From positions 1 through 23,853 of the forward strand of contig JAEZZU010000188.1 in assembly GCA_023418355.1 (NCBI GenBank): 23,853 nucleotides of DNA, read 5' to 3'. Shown one piece after another: positions 6,933 to 15,600 of the stretch. The notes below the pieces were generated by a model. The model saw nothing but the letters and a program-made list of their open reading frames with translations. It was not told the origin of the DNA and made no database searches. Position numbers and translations under genes: made by a program. The stretch's first letter is position 1; every line of letters begins with the position of its first letter. The DNA comes from Pseudomonadota bacterium. Its GTDB lineage: Bacteria; Pseudomonadota; Gammaproteobacteria; Burkholderiales; Burkholderiaceae_C.

Positions 6933-8722
6933 GCGGGTCCACACTGCAGCACTTCCTGCGCACGGAACTGGCGCCCTATGAAGGGCGCCTGGCCATGACA
7001 TGGCGCACGGCGCTGGTCTGCGCTCTGGTGGCCATGGTCTTCATGGTCTATCAGATCCCGCTGGCGCCCATTGCCTGCTATCTGGTGCTGTTTGTCGTCA
7101 AGCCCAACTCCACCGACAGCCTGCTCATGGGCATTGGCGTGATCGTGCTGGTGGGCATCATGATTCCCATTCTGGTGGGGCTGGCCGTGCTGTCGGTAGA
7201 CAGCCTGCTGGTGCGCATGCTCATCCTCAGCATTGGCTCCTTTCTTTTCATGTACCTCAGCGTGGCCAGCAAGGTCGGAGAAGTCGGCAGCATCGTGGCC
7301 CTGGTGATTGGCTTCATCATGACCCTGGTCGGCATTGCCCCCTTTGGTGAGCTGCTGACCCGTGCCATTTTGTACGCCGCGCTGATGGCGGTGGCCCCCA
7401 TGGCCATCATGCTCATTGTGCTGGCCATGCTCGGCCCCTCGCCTGCACGTCTGGCACAGCGCCACCTGCTGCGCCGCAGTGAGACGCTGGCTGCCGTTGT
7501 CAAAGGCCATGCCCCAGCCTCTGAGCTGCTGCCCTATCTGCGCGAAGGCAATGCAGACATCGACAAGATGCTGCTCTTTGCCACGCTGTTTTTTCTGCTG
7601 CCCAGACAGCGTTTGCAGCAGCTCAAGCAGCTGGCACAAAGCCAGTACCAGCTCATGGCGGCCTGGAGGGCGCTGCCGGCTGACTCCGTCCCCAGCGAAC
7701 TGCGCGTCCGCTGGGGACAATATTGCGACCACGTCGTCGAGGCTCTGCAACACGGCCGTCTGCTGCAACAGCAGGCCCCCGTCAACAGCGACCAGCCACT
7801 GCCTGTGCTGCTGCAGGACATTGAGGCACGCTTTCAGCATTTGCCCGCGCTGCCGCCCTATGCCATTGAAAAGTCACCGCTGCCCAAGGATGGCTTTTTC
7901 AACAGCGATGTCAGGCGCAACAGCAGCTATACGGAATTTGGTACCAAGGTCACTTTCTGTGCCGTAGTCTGCTACCTCACCTATACCGCGCTGCAGTGGC
8001 AGGACATCCATACGGCGATGATCACCTGCTATGTGGCCGCACTGGGCACCGTGGGCGAGACCATTCACAAGCTGGTCCTGCGCATCTGCGGCTGCCTGGT
8101 GGGCGCTGCCATGGGCATTGCGTCAATCTACTTTCTGATGCCGCACATGACCAGCATTGGCCAGCTCATGGCCTTGGTGTTTGCCGGCTGCATGGTTGCA
8201 GCCTGGGTCGCCCAGGGCTCGGAGCGCATTTCCTACGCTGGCGTACAGATTGGCCTGGCCTTTGTGCTGACTGTGCTGCAGGGCTTTGGCCCAGACGTCA
8301 AGATTTCTGTGGCACTGGACCGTATCTATGGCATTTTGCTGGGCAACTTCATGCTGTTCATCGTGTTCACGCAGATCTGGCCCGTCAGCTCGGCCTCACG
8401 TGTGATCAAGATGCTCAAGCAGCACATCCGAGGGCTGGACCTGTTCATCCATGAGCCCAAGGCTGCGCTGCAGATGCAGGCTGCATTGCCTGAGCTGCTG
8501 CCACAGCTGCAGACCCTGCGTGAGCAGGTCATCTCCAGCAAATACGAAGCCGCCGTACTGCACATTCCTGTCTCTGAGCAAACCCGCATGCAGCAAAGCA
8601 TCAACGCGCTCGAGAGCATTTATCTGCAAACTGCTTTTGGCGAGCTTTCGCTCGAAGACCCCAAGATTCAAGAACAAGTCCATGCCCTGCAAAACAAAGT
8701 CATGGCTGGAGGACTAAGCTGA
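6923..8722 (+). CDS. mdtO: MdtO-like FUSC-family inner-membrane efflux protein
   Basis: 599 aa. Two membrane bundles of several helices each (about 25-195 and 335-500) are separated by a soluble region, and a cytoplasmic tail (about 500-599) follows. The second bundle contains YAGVQIGLAFVLTVLQGFGP and ALDRIYGILLGNF, typical of the fusaric-acid-resistance/aromatic-acid exporter (FUSC, AaeB/YccS-like) family. E. coli MdtO is 683 aa. The gene overlaps mdtN by 10 bp; an ATG at 6929 overlapping the mdtN stop as ATGA is an equally good start and would remove two residues. Together with its neighbours it forms a proton-driven tripartite exporter, judging by the family. Confidence 0.85.
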   Translation: MRMSGSTLQHFLRTELAPYEGRLAMTWRTALVCALVAMVFMVYQIPLAPIACYLVLFVVKPNSTDSLLMGIGVIVLVGIMIPILVGLAVLSVDSLLVRMLILSIGSFLFMYLSVASKVGEVGSIVALVIGFIMTLVGIAPFGELLTRAILYAALMAVAPMAIMLIVLAMLGPSPARLAQRHLLRRSETLAAVVKGHAPASELLPYLREGNADIDKMLLFATLFFLLPRQRLQQLKQLAQSQYQLMAAWRALPADSVPSELRVRWGQYCDHVVEALQHGRLLQQQAPVNSDQPLPVLLQDIEARFQHLPALPPYAIEKSPLPKDGFFNSDVRRNSSYTEFGTKVTFCAVVCYLTYTALQWQDIHTAMITCYVAALGTVGETIHKLVLRICGCLVGAAMGIASIYFLMPHMTSIGQLMALVFAGCMVAAWVAQGSERISYAGVQIGLAFVLTVLQGFGPDVKISVALDRIYGILLGNFMLFIVFTQIWPVSSASRVIKMLKQHIRGLDLFIHEPKAALQMQAALPELLPQLQTLREQVISSKYEAAVLHIPVSEQTRMQQSINALESIYLQTAFGELSLEDPKIQEQVHALQNKVMAGGLS

Positions 8723-10335
8723 TGCCATTACGCCCCTGTTTCCGTTCCGGCTCTGCAGGCCTTGCTGCCCTGGCACTGGGCGCACTGACGGGCTGCACCA
8801 CACCTGCAGACCTGCGCCTGCCTGAAACACCTGAGCATGCCTGGCAGGCCGACAGCAGCGCCTGGGATCTGCCTGCTCAGTCCAGTGCTGCCCAGACAGC
8901 TGGCGATGGCAAGGTGTTTTCCATCCCTGCCGTGCCAGAACTGCAAACCTTCAAACCCAGCGCCGCCTACCCCAGCGACACCGCGCTGACGCTGCCGCAG
9001 CTCATCGACATCGCCCAGCGCGAAAACCCCAGCACGCGGCTGGCCTGGAACCGCGCGCGCGAAGCCGCCCTCTCCATTGGCCTGACCGATGCGCTGTTTC
9101 TGCCCTCACTCACCGCCAGCGTCATCACCGGTGAGCAGCGCTTGCGCATTCCCGTCAAACTGCCACTGGTTGGAGAAACGATTGATGTCAACAACAAGGT
9201 CAGCGGCACCACGCCCATGCTGACGCTGACCTGGCTGCTGTTTGACTTTGGTGAGCGCGATGCCATCCGTGAAGGCAGCCAGTACGCTGCACTGACGACC
9301 AATATTCTGTTCAATGCCGCACACCAGAAGATCATCCGTGACGTCACCGATGCCTACTACCGCTACAGCGCTGCGCGCACCAATTCGCAGCTGGCTCGCC
9401 AGTCACTGAAGCAGCACGAGCATGTGCTGCAGGCCGTGACCGCACGTCTGGAAGGTGGGTTAGCCACACGCATTGACCTGGCGCTGGCCCGACAGGCGCT
9501 GGCGCAGGGCAAGCTGAATGTGGTCACCCATGAAGGGCTGGAGCGCACCAGCTACCTGGCACTCCTGCAGGCCGTAGGGATGCCGCCGGACACCAAGCTG
9601 CAGGTGGCAGCGCCAAGACTGCAGGACCTCCCCTCCTCCGCCACGCCTTTGACCCAGCAGCGCATCGAACAGGTGATTGCACAGCGCGCCGACATCGCGG
9701 CCGCCTACGCAGCCGTCAAGATCGCCGATGCAGGCAAGCGTGCTGCGCAAGCCGCCTTCATGCCCAAGGTCTACATGGGCGCAGGACTGGCCAAGAACAA
9801 TTCCACCTTCCAGGCCGGCAATCTTCCGGGCCTCGGTGTGCAGAACACAGCCTCCGGGGTGCTGCTCGGCATTTCGATACCGCTGTATGACGCAGGCTTG
9901 CGCTCCACCCAGCTGAGCAAGGCCGAACTGGCCAAGGAGCAGGCACAGCTGCAGCTTGAACACCTGCAGATGACGGCCGTGCGCGAAATCGTCGCTGCCG
10001 AACAGGTCCTGCAGACCACCCTTGAAAGCCATGAGGCCGCCAAGGAACTGGTGGAAACCGCAACCGTGGTGCATGACGCCTCGCTGGAGGCCTACAAGGT
10101 TGGACGCATCAGCACCGTGCTGCTCACCGAATCCGCCATCCAGCTCAACAAAGCCAACCAGGCACTGGCAGAAGCGCAATATGCCGCCGTAGCCGCCGCG
10201 GCGAATCTGGCCTTTGTCATGGGCACCATGGTGTCGGCCGATACGCAGTGGCTGCCCACAGCAGGCAACACCTCCTTGCCCGAAGCCCAGCCCGCTACCA
10301 TGCCACCAGCGCTGCCCAGCCGTTCACAACCGTGA
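8722..10335 (+). CDS. mdtP: MdtP-like outer-membrane factor lipoprotein
   Basis: 537 aa TolC/OprM-type channel. A signal peptide ends in the lipobox LTGC, placing the lipidated Cys at 25. Two repeated outer-membrane-efflux domains follow (about 85-300 and 310-505), recognised by LLFDFGERDAIREGSQYAA in the first and SIPLYDAGLRSTQLSKAEL in the second, plus long heptad-like helices. E. coli MdtP is 488 aa; the extra length is mainly in the Pro/Ala-rich N-terminus and the Pro-rich C-terminal tail. The ATG overlaps the previous stop (TGATG at 8720-8724). It completes the pump by forming the exit duct. Confidence 0.88.
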   Translation: MPLRPCFRSGSAGLAALALGALTGCTTPADLRLPETPEHAWQADSSAWDLPAQSSAAQTAGDGKVFSIPAVPELQTFKPSAAYPSDTALTLPQLIDIAQRENPSTRLAWNRAREAALSIGLTDALFLPSLTASVITGEQRLRIPVKLPLVGETIDVNNKVSGTTPMLTLTWLLFDFGERDAIREGSQYAALTTNILFNAAHQKIIRDVTDAYYRYSAARTNSQLARQSLKQHEHVLQAVTARLEGGLATRIDLALARQALAQGKLNVVTHEGLERTSYLALLQAVGMPPDTKLQVAAPRLQDLPSSATPLTQQRIEQVIAQRADIAAAYAAVKIADAGKRAAQAAFMPKVYMGAGLAKNNSTFQAGNLPGLGVQNTASGVLLGISIPLYDAGLRSTQLSKAELAKEQAQLQLEHLQMTAVREIVAAEQVLQTTLESHEAAKELVETATVVHDASLEAYKVGRISTVLLTESAIQLNKANQALAEAQYAAVAAAANLAFVMGTMVSADTQWLPTAGNTSLPEAQPATMPPALPSRSQP

Positions 10336-10408
10336 CGGTGTAGCCCCAGAACACCAGCCCTGCCTGCCGCTTGCCGCGACAGGCAACGATTTCTTCGAGG
10401 AGAATACC

Positions 10409-11473
10409 ATGTGTACATCGCTGCTCTACACCGATGCCAACCATGCCCCCTATGCCGGCCGCACCATGGAGCTGCCCTACAAGCTGTCCTACTTTGCTGC
10501 AGGCTCCGAGTTTCAATCTGCGGTCAAAGGCCATGCCACGCTGAACTACCAGTCGAAATACGCCTTTATTTCGGTGACCGTGCCCGACCCCGTCTCCAAG
10601 GATCTGAAGGTGGCAGAAGGCATGAATGCAGCAGGCCTGAGCTTCAGCCTGCTGGCCTTTGCCAGCACTGAAGGCCCTGAGGACCAGCTCAGCAAGACCC
10701 AGTCAGCGCTGGCAGCTATTGATCTTGGAGCATGGACACTTGCCAGCTTCGCCACCGTAGCAGAAGTCAAGCAGGCCCTGGAGCAGACACCTGCCCTGGT
10801 CACCGCCCTGCTGCCCTTTGGCGTACTCAAGACACCGTTCCACTACACCCTGCACGATGCCACGGGTGCTTCCATCGTCATCGAGTTTGCCAATGGCCAG
10901 CAAAACGTCATCGACAACCCGATTGGTGTGATGACCAATGGGCCTGAGTTCCAGTGGCACCTGACCAATCTGAACAACTACACCTTTCTGAGCAACAAGG
11001 ACCAGTCCAGGCTCACCATCAACGGCGTCAAGCTGCAGCAGCCTGACTCCGGCATTGCCACCGTAGCCCTGCCTTCGTCCAATACTTCGGTGGGTCGCTT
11101 TGTGCGGGCCGTGTACTACGCCACCTTTGCCGAAAAAGCCAAGACGGCTGAGCAGGCGCTGGTGACCCTGGCGCATGTGATGAACAATTTCGACCGCCCA
11201 CGCGGCATCACGGTGGACGAGCGCTTCAAGTCCGGCATGCAGGACATGACCGCCCCCGGCATTACGGGCCATCCGCTCTACATCTCCGAATACACCTCCT
11301 GGACGGTGCTGTCCGATCTGAAGCAGCGCAGGCTCCATATCCGCAGCTACAACGCGCTGAACTACATCAGCATCGATCTGCAGCAGCTGCAGCAATCAGG
11401 CGCTGCCAGCAAGCATCTGGAGCTGGCGCAGTTTGCAGCTCAGGCTGGCGACATCACGAACGCCTTCCTGTAA
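10409..11473 (+). CDS. Choloylglycine hydrolase / penicillin V acylase family Ntn amidase
   Basis: 354 aa. The start is fixed by GAGGAG (10397-10402) 6 nt before an ATG whose second codon is Cys, the N-terminal nucleophile exposed when Met is removed. A longer in-frame ATG at 10214 lies inside mdtP and would bury that Cys. Other family residues are Arg18 (GRTMEL), Asn177 (VMTNGPEF) and Arg230 (SVGRFVRA). Residue 21 is Glu where many members have Asp, and the usual Asn near 82 is not apparent. The family hydrolyses conjugated bile acids, penicillin V or N-acyl-homoserine lactones; substrate cannot be assigned here. No signal peptide, so cytoplasmic. It follows the efflux operon by 73 bp with no terminator between, so it may be its fifth gene. 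Confidence 0.85.
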   Translation: MCTSLLYTDANHAPYAGRTMELPYKLSYFAAGSEFQSAVKGHATLNYQSKYAFISVTVPDPVSKDLKVAEGMNAAGLSFSLLAFASTEGPEDQLSKTQSALAAIDLGAWTLASFATVAEVKQALEQTPALVTALLPFGVLKTPFHYTLHDATGASIVIEFANGQQNVIDNPIGVMTNGPEFQWHLTNLNNYTFLSNKDQSRLTINGVKLQQPDSGIATVALPSSNTSVGRFVRAVYYATFAEKAKTAEQALVTLAHVMNNFDRPRGITVDERFKSGMQDMTAPGITGHPLYISEYTSWTVLSDLKQRRLHIRSYNALNYISIDLQQLQQSGAASKHLELAQFAAQAGDITNAFL

Positions 11474-11492
11474 GCACCTCCTACCCAAAAAC

Positions 11493-11528
11493 AAAAGCCT
11501 GCACCAGTGATCTGATGCAGGCTTTTTT
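11493..11528. terminator. Bidirectional terminator between the amidase gene and poxB
   Basis: AAAAGCCTGCA (11493-11503) and TGCAGGCTTTT (11516-11526) form a perfect 11-bp stem with a 12-nt loop. T6 lies on the plus side, and A4 preceded by further A residues on the left gives a T-tract on the minus strand. Both converging genes end within about 30 bp. Confidence 0.92.
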
Positions 11529-11554
11529 GTGTGCTGAATGACGCTGAGCAGCGC

Positions 11555-13273
11555 TTACTTCAGATAGTTATCGACGAGCAGATGCTCCACATCTTCCAGG
11601 CGACCGCTGATCAGTGCCTTGGCGGAATACAGCGTGGTACTCACGACCTGGCTGGCCTGCACGGTGGGCGGCATCACCAGCTCAAAAGGCGAGGTATGCA
11701 CGCTCAGCAGCCCCGGGCCAGGCTGCGCCAGCAGTTCGCGCACACCGGCTTCCACTTCATCGGCCTTGCGCACGCTGCGGCCCCACATACCCAGCGCCTG
11801 GGCCACCGCGCCAAAGTCCGGATTGATGAGGTCGGTGTAGTTGTTGAGCAGGCCATCGACCTTCTGCTCCAGCTCCACAAAGTTGAGCGAGCCGTTGTTG
11901 AGCACCACGATCTTGATGGGCAGCTTTTCCTGCAGTGTGGTGATCAGGTCCCCCATCAGCATGGCCAAGCCCCCGTCGCCGGAGACGGAAATCACCTGCC
12001 GCCTCGGGAAAGCCTTCTGCGCACCCAGTGCCTGCGGCATGGCGTTGGCCATGGTTCCGTGCAGCATGCTGGTGAGCGTGCGGCGTTTGCCATTGACCTT
12101 CAGGTGGCGCAGCAGCCAGGCCATGGAAGAGCCACAGTCGGCGGCAATAATGGCGTCATCGGCAGCCAGATCGCTGATCACGCGGTACACATGCTGTGGG
12201 TGAATCACATCGCCCTTGCCCACGCGCTCCTGCGCTTGCAGGGTCTTGAGCGCCTGCTCACGGTGGTGCAGACAGGTCTGCAAGAAGCTGTCATCCGTCT
12301 TTTCAACCAGCAGCGGCAGCAGTGCCTGCAGCGTGGGCACGATGTCGCCCACCACACCCACGTCCACCGGATGGCGGCGACCCAGATGCATCACCTCCTT
12401 GTCCACCTGGATGATGCGTGCTTTGTTCGGGTAGAACTGCGACCAGGCAAAGTCCGCACCGAGCAGCAGCAGCGTGTCGCACTGCTCCATCATTTCGTAG
12501 CCCGAGGAAATACCCAGCAGCCCGGTCATGCCCATGTTGAAGGGGTTGTCGTATTCGACAAAGTCCTTGGCGCGTGAGGTATGCCCAATCGGTGCCTTGA
12601 GCTTGCTGGCCAAGGCAATCAACTCATCATGCGCCCCTTCCACACCGGAGCCGCAGTAGATCGCGACCTTTTTGCCCTCGCCCAGCAGCTTTGCCATGGC
12701 CTGCAATTCGGTATCCGAAGGGCGCACCACAGGCTGCGGTACATGCACGCTGAAAGGCAGACCTTCCGGGGCAGGCGCGCTGCTCACATCGACCGGCACC
12801 ACCACCAGCGCCACGCCGCGCTTGTTCAGCGCAGCCTGGCAGGCCTGCGTCAGAATGCGGCGCGCCTCGCTGGGGTGGTTGATCTGCTGGGCAAACACCG
12901 TGCACTCGCTGTAGACCTTGAGAAAGTCCACTTCCTGCGGGAACTGTGTGCCCAGCTGCGGCGTGGCCAGCTGGCTGGCAATCAGCACGACGGGCGAACG
13001 GTTGCGGTTGCTCTCAAAAATACCGTTGATGAAGTGCAGACTGCCCGGGCCGCAGGAGCCGGCACACACCGCCAGCTGCCCGGTCAGCAGCGCATCAGCG
13101 CCCGCAGCAAAGGCGCCTGCCTCTTCATGGCGCATATGCACCCATTCCAGCTTTTTGCTCCTGTGGATGGCATCGGTGAAATAGTTCAGCGTATCGCCCA
13201 CGATGCCATAGCAGCGCCGTGCGCCTGCCTGCGCCAGGATATCCACCATCAAATCCGCTACACGTTGCGTCAT
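11555..13273 (-). CDS. poxB: Pyruvate dehydrogenase (quinone), PoxB-type
   Basis: 572 aa, the same length as E. coli PoxB. The thiamine-diphosphate and FAD enzyme oxidises pyruvate to acetate and CO2, passing electrons to membrane ubiquinone. The N-terminal pyrimidine-binding domain carries the catalytic Glu50 (MRHEEAGAFAAGA) and AVCAGSCGPGSLHFINGIFE. The central FAD-binding domain contains GSGVEGAH. The C-terminal diphosphate-binding domain contains SGDGGLAMLMGDL...NNGSLNFVELEQ, the GDG-to-NN metal motif. The final residues (LISGRLEDVEHLLVDNYLK) resemble the lipid-activated tail of PoxB. Start: ATG 13273 with AAGGA 7 nt upstream (complement of 13281-13285). In E. coli poxB is stationary-phase induced; no promoter was identified here. 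Confidence 0.9.
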   Translation of the reverse strand: MTQRVADLMVDILAQAGARRCYGIVGDTLNYFTDAIHRSKKLEWVHMRHEEAGAFAAGADALLTGQLAVCAGSCGPGSLHFINGIFESNRNRSPVVLIASQLATPQLGTQFPQEVDFLKVYSECTVFAQQINHPSEARRILTQACQAALNKRGVALVVVPVDVSSAPAPEGLPFSVHVPQPVVRPSDTELQAMAKLLGEGKKVAIYCGSGVEGAHDELIALASKLKAPIGHTSRAKDFVEYDNPFNMGMTGLLGISSGYEMMEQCDTLLLLGADFAWSQFYPNKARIIQVDKEVMHLGRRHPVDVGVVGDIVPTLQALLPLLVEKTDDSFLQTCLHHREQALKTLQAQERVGKGDVIHPQHVYRVISDLAADDAIIAADCGSSMAWLLRHLKVNGKRRTLTSMLHGTMANAMPQALGAQKAFPRRQVISVSGDGGLAMLMGDLITTLQEKLPIKIVVLNNGSLNFVELEQKVDGLLNNYTDLINPDFGAVAQALGMWGRSVRKADEVEAGVRELLAQPGPGLLSVHTSPFELVMPPTVQASQVVSTTLYSAKALISGRLEDVEHLLVDNYLK

Positions 13274-13421
13274 CCCTGCTTCCTTTATGTCAGTTGGTCA
13301 AAGCCAGTTACGTTGGTTGACTTGCGCACTGATTGTTCAGGACAGCAGCCCTGCAGGGTGTCAGCCAATTCCTGATATGCCAACCGTTGGTGCAGCTGGC
13401 TGGCACGTTAGGATGGCAGCC

Positions 13422-14180
13422 ATGAAACCTCAGCTCTACATACTTACTGGCGCTTCACGCGGCATGGGTCTGGCCATGGCCCGCCACATCCTCAGCCAGG
13501 GACACCACCTGATCACCATGGCGCGCCGTCGCAATGACGAACTGGACACTGTAGCCCGGACACAGCAGGCCACGCTGGAGCAGTGGCAGCATGACCTGTC
13601 CACCCCCGAGGCTGCCGCCCAGCAGCTGCGTACCTGGCTGTCTGCACAGGAAGAAAGCCGCTATGCCCGCGTGGTGCTGATCAACAACGCAGGCGTCATT
13701 CCCCCGATTGCACCGCTGGCGCACACGGACTGGAGTGCCATCAGCCACGCATTGCGCGTAGGTCTGGAAGCGCCCATGCTGCTGACTTCGGCCTTTCTGC
13801 AGGCTACCGAACACTGGAGCATTCTCCGCCGCGTGCTCAATATCTCTTCCGGACTGGGCCGCCGCGCCATTGCTTCGCAGGCCACCTACTGCGCGGCCAA
13901 GGCGGGCATGGACAATTTCTCGCTGTCCGTGGCGCTGGATGAAGCGGCCAAGCCCAATGGCGCCAAGATCTGCTCGCTGGCCCCCGGCGTGATTGACACC
14001 GACATGCAGCTGCAGCTGCGCAGCGCCAGCGTGCAGGACTTTCCGGGCGTTGGCCGCTTTGCGGATCTGAAAGCCAGCGGCCAGCTCACCTCGCCCGAAG
14101 CAGCCGGTGCCCGCGTGCTGGCCTGGCTGGAGCGCGAGGACTTTGGCGACCCTGTGATTGCGGATGTACGGCAGGCATAG
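13422..14180 (+). CDS. Short-chain dehydrogenase/reductase
   Basis: 252 aa classical SDR. It has the nucleotide loop TGASRGMG (9-16), NNAG (88-91), the catalytic Ser near 142-143 (NISSG), and Tyr156 and Lys160 (YCAAK), followed by LAPGVIDTDMQ. The length and the PGVIDTDM region resemble the sepiapterin-reductase / benzil-reductase subgroup, but the substrate cannot be assigned. Start: ATG 13422 with AGGA at 13409-13412; ATG 13413 is three codons upstream and too close to that site. An open frame reaching back to 13287 is not supported. Divergent from poxB across about 150 bp. Confidence 0.88.
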   Translation: MKPQLYILTGASRGMGLAMARHILSQGHHLITMARRRNDELDTVARTQQATLEQWQHDLSTPEAAAQQLRTWLSAQEESRYARVVLINNAGVIPPIAPLAHTDWSAISHALRVGLEAPMLLTSAFLQATEHWSILRRVLNISSGLGRRAIASQATYCAAKAGMDNFSLSVALDEAAKPNGAKICSLAPGVIDTDMQLQLRSASVQDFPGVGRFADLKASGQLTSPEAAGARVLAWLEREDFGDPVIADVRQA

Positions 14181-14563
14181 CCCTGCTCGATTGGCGCTGC
14201 ATGGCTTCGTGCAACGCGCAAAGAACATCCTGAGCCAATGCCGAATCGGAATGTATTTTTTGCAGAGTTTGGCCTTGCACAAACCATTACGGCGCTAACA
14301 TTCACACATCCCAAGAACCTGTCTGAGTCAAGTGGGCCACACAGCGCTGTGTGATCTGATCGGTCAGCACAGCCCGTGATCATCCCGCAGGCAACCCCTG
14401 CGGGCTATATACAGGCAGGTTCCATAGAGGAACTCCGCGCCAGATGGTGAACACCCTTTCGCTGTCGACAGGCCCACAAATTTGCTTGAAAGCAGCTGTC
14501 CGTTCTGTCGCACAAGGCGCAGAGCCTGCTGCTGTTTTAGATACCTGTGTTCTGGAGACCCTC
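14181..14563. other. Intergenic region before the Bug-type receptor gene
   Basis: About 380 bp with no convincing gene. It holds a perfect 16-bp palindrome (14338-14353) and a hairpin of 8 bp (14384-14391 with 14397-14404, followed by CTATAT rather than a T-tract). A weak promoter-like pair, TTGCAC (14275-14280) and TAACAT (14296-14301), has a short 15-bp spacer. An open frame running in from 14444 to the receptor gene has no ribosome site and is taken as leader. Confidence 0.5.
14338..14353. promoter_or_regulatory. Perfect 16-bp palindrome, candidate operator
   Basis: CACACAGC followed directly by GCTGTGTG, with no spacer and no mismatch. It lies 210 bp upstream of the Bug/TctC gene start. 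The symmetry and lack of a loop suggest a dimeric DNA-binding protein rather than an RNA hairpin. The regulator is unknown. Confidence 0.45.
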
Positions 14564-15544
14564 ATGTACCGCAAACTGATCACCTGCACTGCCCTGGCTT
14601 TGACTGCAGGTGTTGCCGCCCCCGCCTTTGCCCAAGGACCTGCCGACTATCCCAGCAAGGCCATTCGTCTGGTGATTCCATTTCCTCCAGGTGGCGGCAC
14701 AGACATCCTCTCCCGCGTTGTCTCCAACAAGCTGACCGAAGCCACAGGCTGGACAGTGGTGCCCGAGAACAAGGCCGGCGCAGGCGGCACCATCGGCATT
14801 ACGGAAGCAGCCAAGGCAGCGCCTACCGGCTACGACATGGTGATGGGCCAGAAAGATAACCTGGTGCTTGGCCCTTATCTGTACAAGAGCCTGCCCTGGA
14901 ACCCCGTCAAGGACCTGAGCCCTGTGGCACACGTGGCCTACACGCCCGTGATCATTGCCACCAGCGTGAACTCCCCCTACAAGACGATTGCAGACGTGAT
15001 CGCAGTGGCCAAGGCCAAGCCCAACCAGATCACCTACGGCTCCCCCGGCAACGGCACCAGCATTCACATTGCTGGCCACCTGTTTGAAAAGGCTGCCAAC
15101 ATCAAGCTGACCCACGTGCCCTACAAGGGTTCCAACCCCGCGCTGATGGATGCCATCGCCGGCAATGTGGACCTGCTGGTGTCTTCCGTGCCTTCAGCCA
15201 TTGGCCAGATCAAGGCCGGCAAGCTGCGCCCTCTGGCCGTGACCTCTGCCCAGCGCGCCACTTCGCTGCCTGATGTGCCCACCATGCAGGAACAAGGCAT
15301 CAAGGGCTTTGACGTGAGCACCTGGTACGGTCTGTTCATGCCCGCTGGCACACCTGCCGCCATCACCGCCAAGATGAATGCCGAAGTGAACAAGCTGCTG
15401 GCCCAGCCTGCCGTGCAGGAAGCCATTCTGGCCCAGGGTGCCGAGCCCAAGGCCATGAGCATTCAGGAGTTCGAAACCATGTTCCGCGAGGACTTCGCCA
15501 ACTCCAAGGCCGTGGTTGAAGCTTCTGGTGCCGTGATCCAGTAA
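14564..15544 (+). CDS. Bug/TctC-family periplasmic solute-binding protein
   Basis: 326 aa. A Sec signal peptide (about 1-24, ending AFA) is followed by the Bug fold. Signatures are YPSKAIRLVIPFPPGGGTDILSR at the N-terminus, NKAGAGGTIG, the ligand-loop region VPYKGSNPALMDAIAGNVDLL, and PDVPTMQEQGIKGFDVSTWYGLF. Such proteins bind carboxylates and related small ligands for tripartite tricarboxylate (TctABC) transport, and Burkholderiales encode dozens to hundreds of them. No tctA or tctB lies nearby, so this is an orphan receptor that may share a transporter or act as a sensor. Start: ATG 14564 with GGAG at 14553-14556; the longer frame from 14444 would hide the signal peptide. Confidence 0.92.
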   Translation: MYRKLITCTALALTAGVAAPAFAQGPADYPSKAIRLVIPFPPGGGTDILSRVVSNKLTEATGWTVVPENKAGAGGTIGITEAAKAAPTGYDMVMGQKDNLVLGPYLYKSLPWNPVKDLSPVAHVAYTPVIIATSVNSPYKTIADVIAVAKAKPNQITYGSPGNGTSIHIAGHLFEKAANIKLTHVPYKGSNPALMDAIAGNVDLLVSSVPSAIGQIKAGKLRPLAVTSAQRATSLPDVPTMQEQGIKGFDVSTWYGLFMPAGTPAAITAKMNAEVNKLLAQPAVQEAILAQGAEPKAMSIQEFETMFREDFANSKAVVEASGAVIQ

Positions 15545-15567
15545 GCATTCCACACAGCCTCACGCAC

Positions 15568-15598
15568 AACGCCCTGGTCTCTGCCGGGGCGTTTTTTT
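15568..15598 (+). terminator. Terminator after the Bug-type receptor gene
   Basis: AACGCCCTGG (15568-15577) / CCGGGGCGTT (15584-15593), 10 pairs including one G-T, with a 6-nt loop and a T7 run (15592-15598). It begins 24 bp after the stop. Confidence 0.9.
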
Positions 15599-15600
15599 AT

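Noticed and set aside
10214..10408. N-terminal extension of the Ntn amidase
   Set aside because: It overlaps mdtP and would bury the catalytic Cys2, while a good ribosome site precedes ATG 10409.
12581..13375. Plus-strand open frame opposite the 5' half of poxB
   Set aside because: Composition and lack of motifs mark it as antisense shadow; poxB is complete and of canonical length.
13287..13421. N-terminal extension of the SDR by 45 residues
   Set aside because: The Rossmann strand should begin within a few residues of the start; ATG 13422 gives that and has an AGGA upstream.
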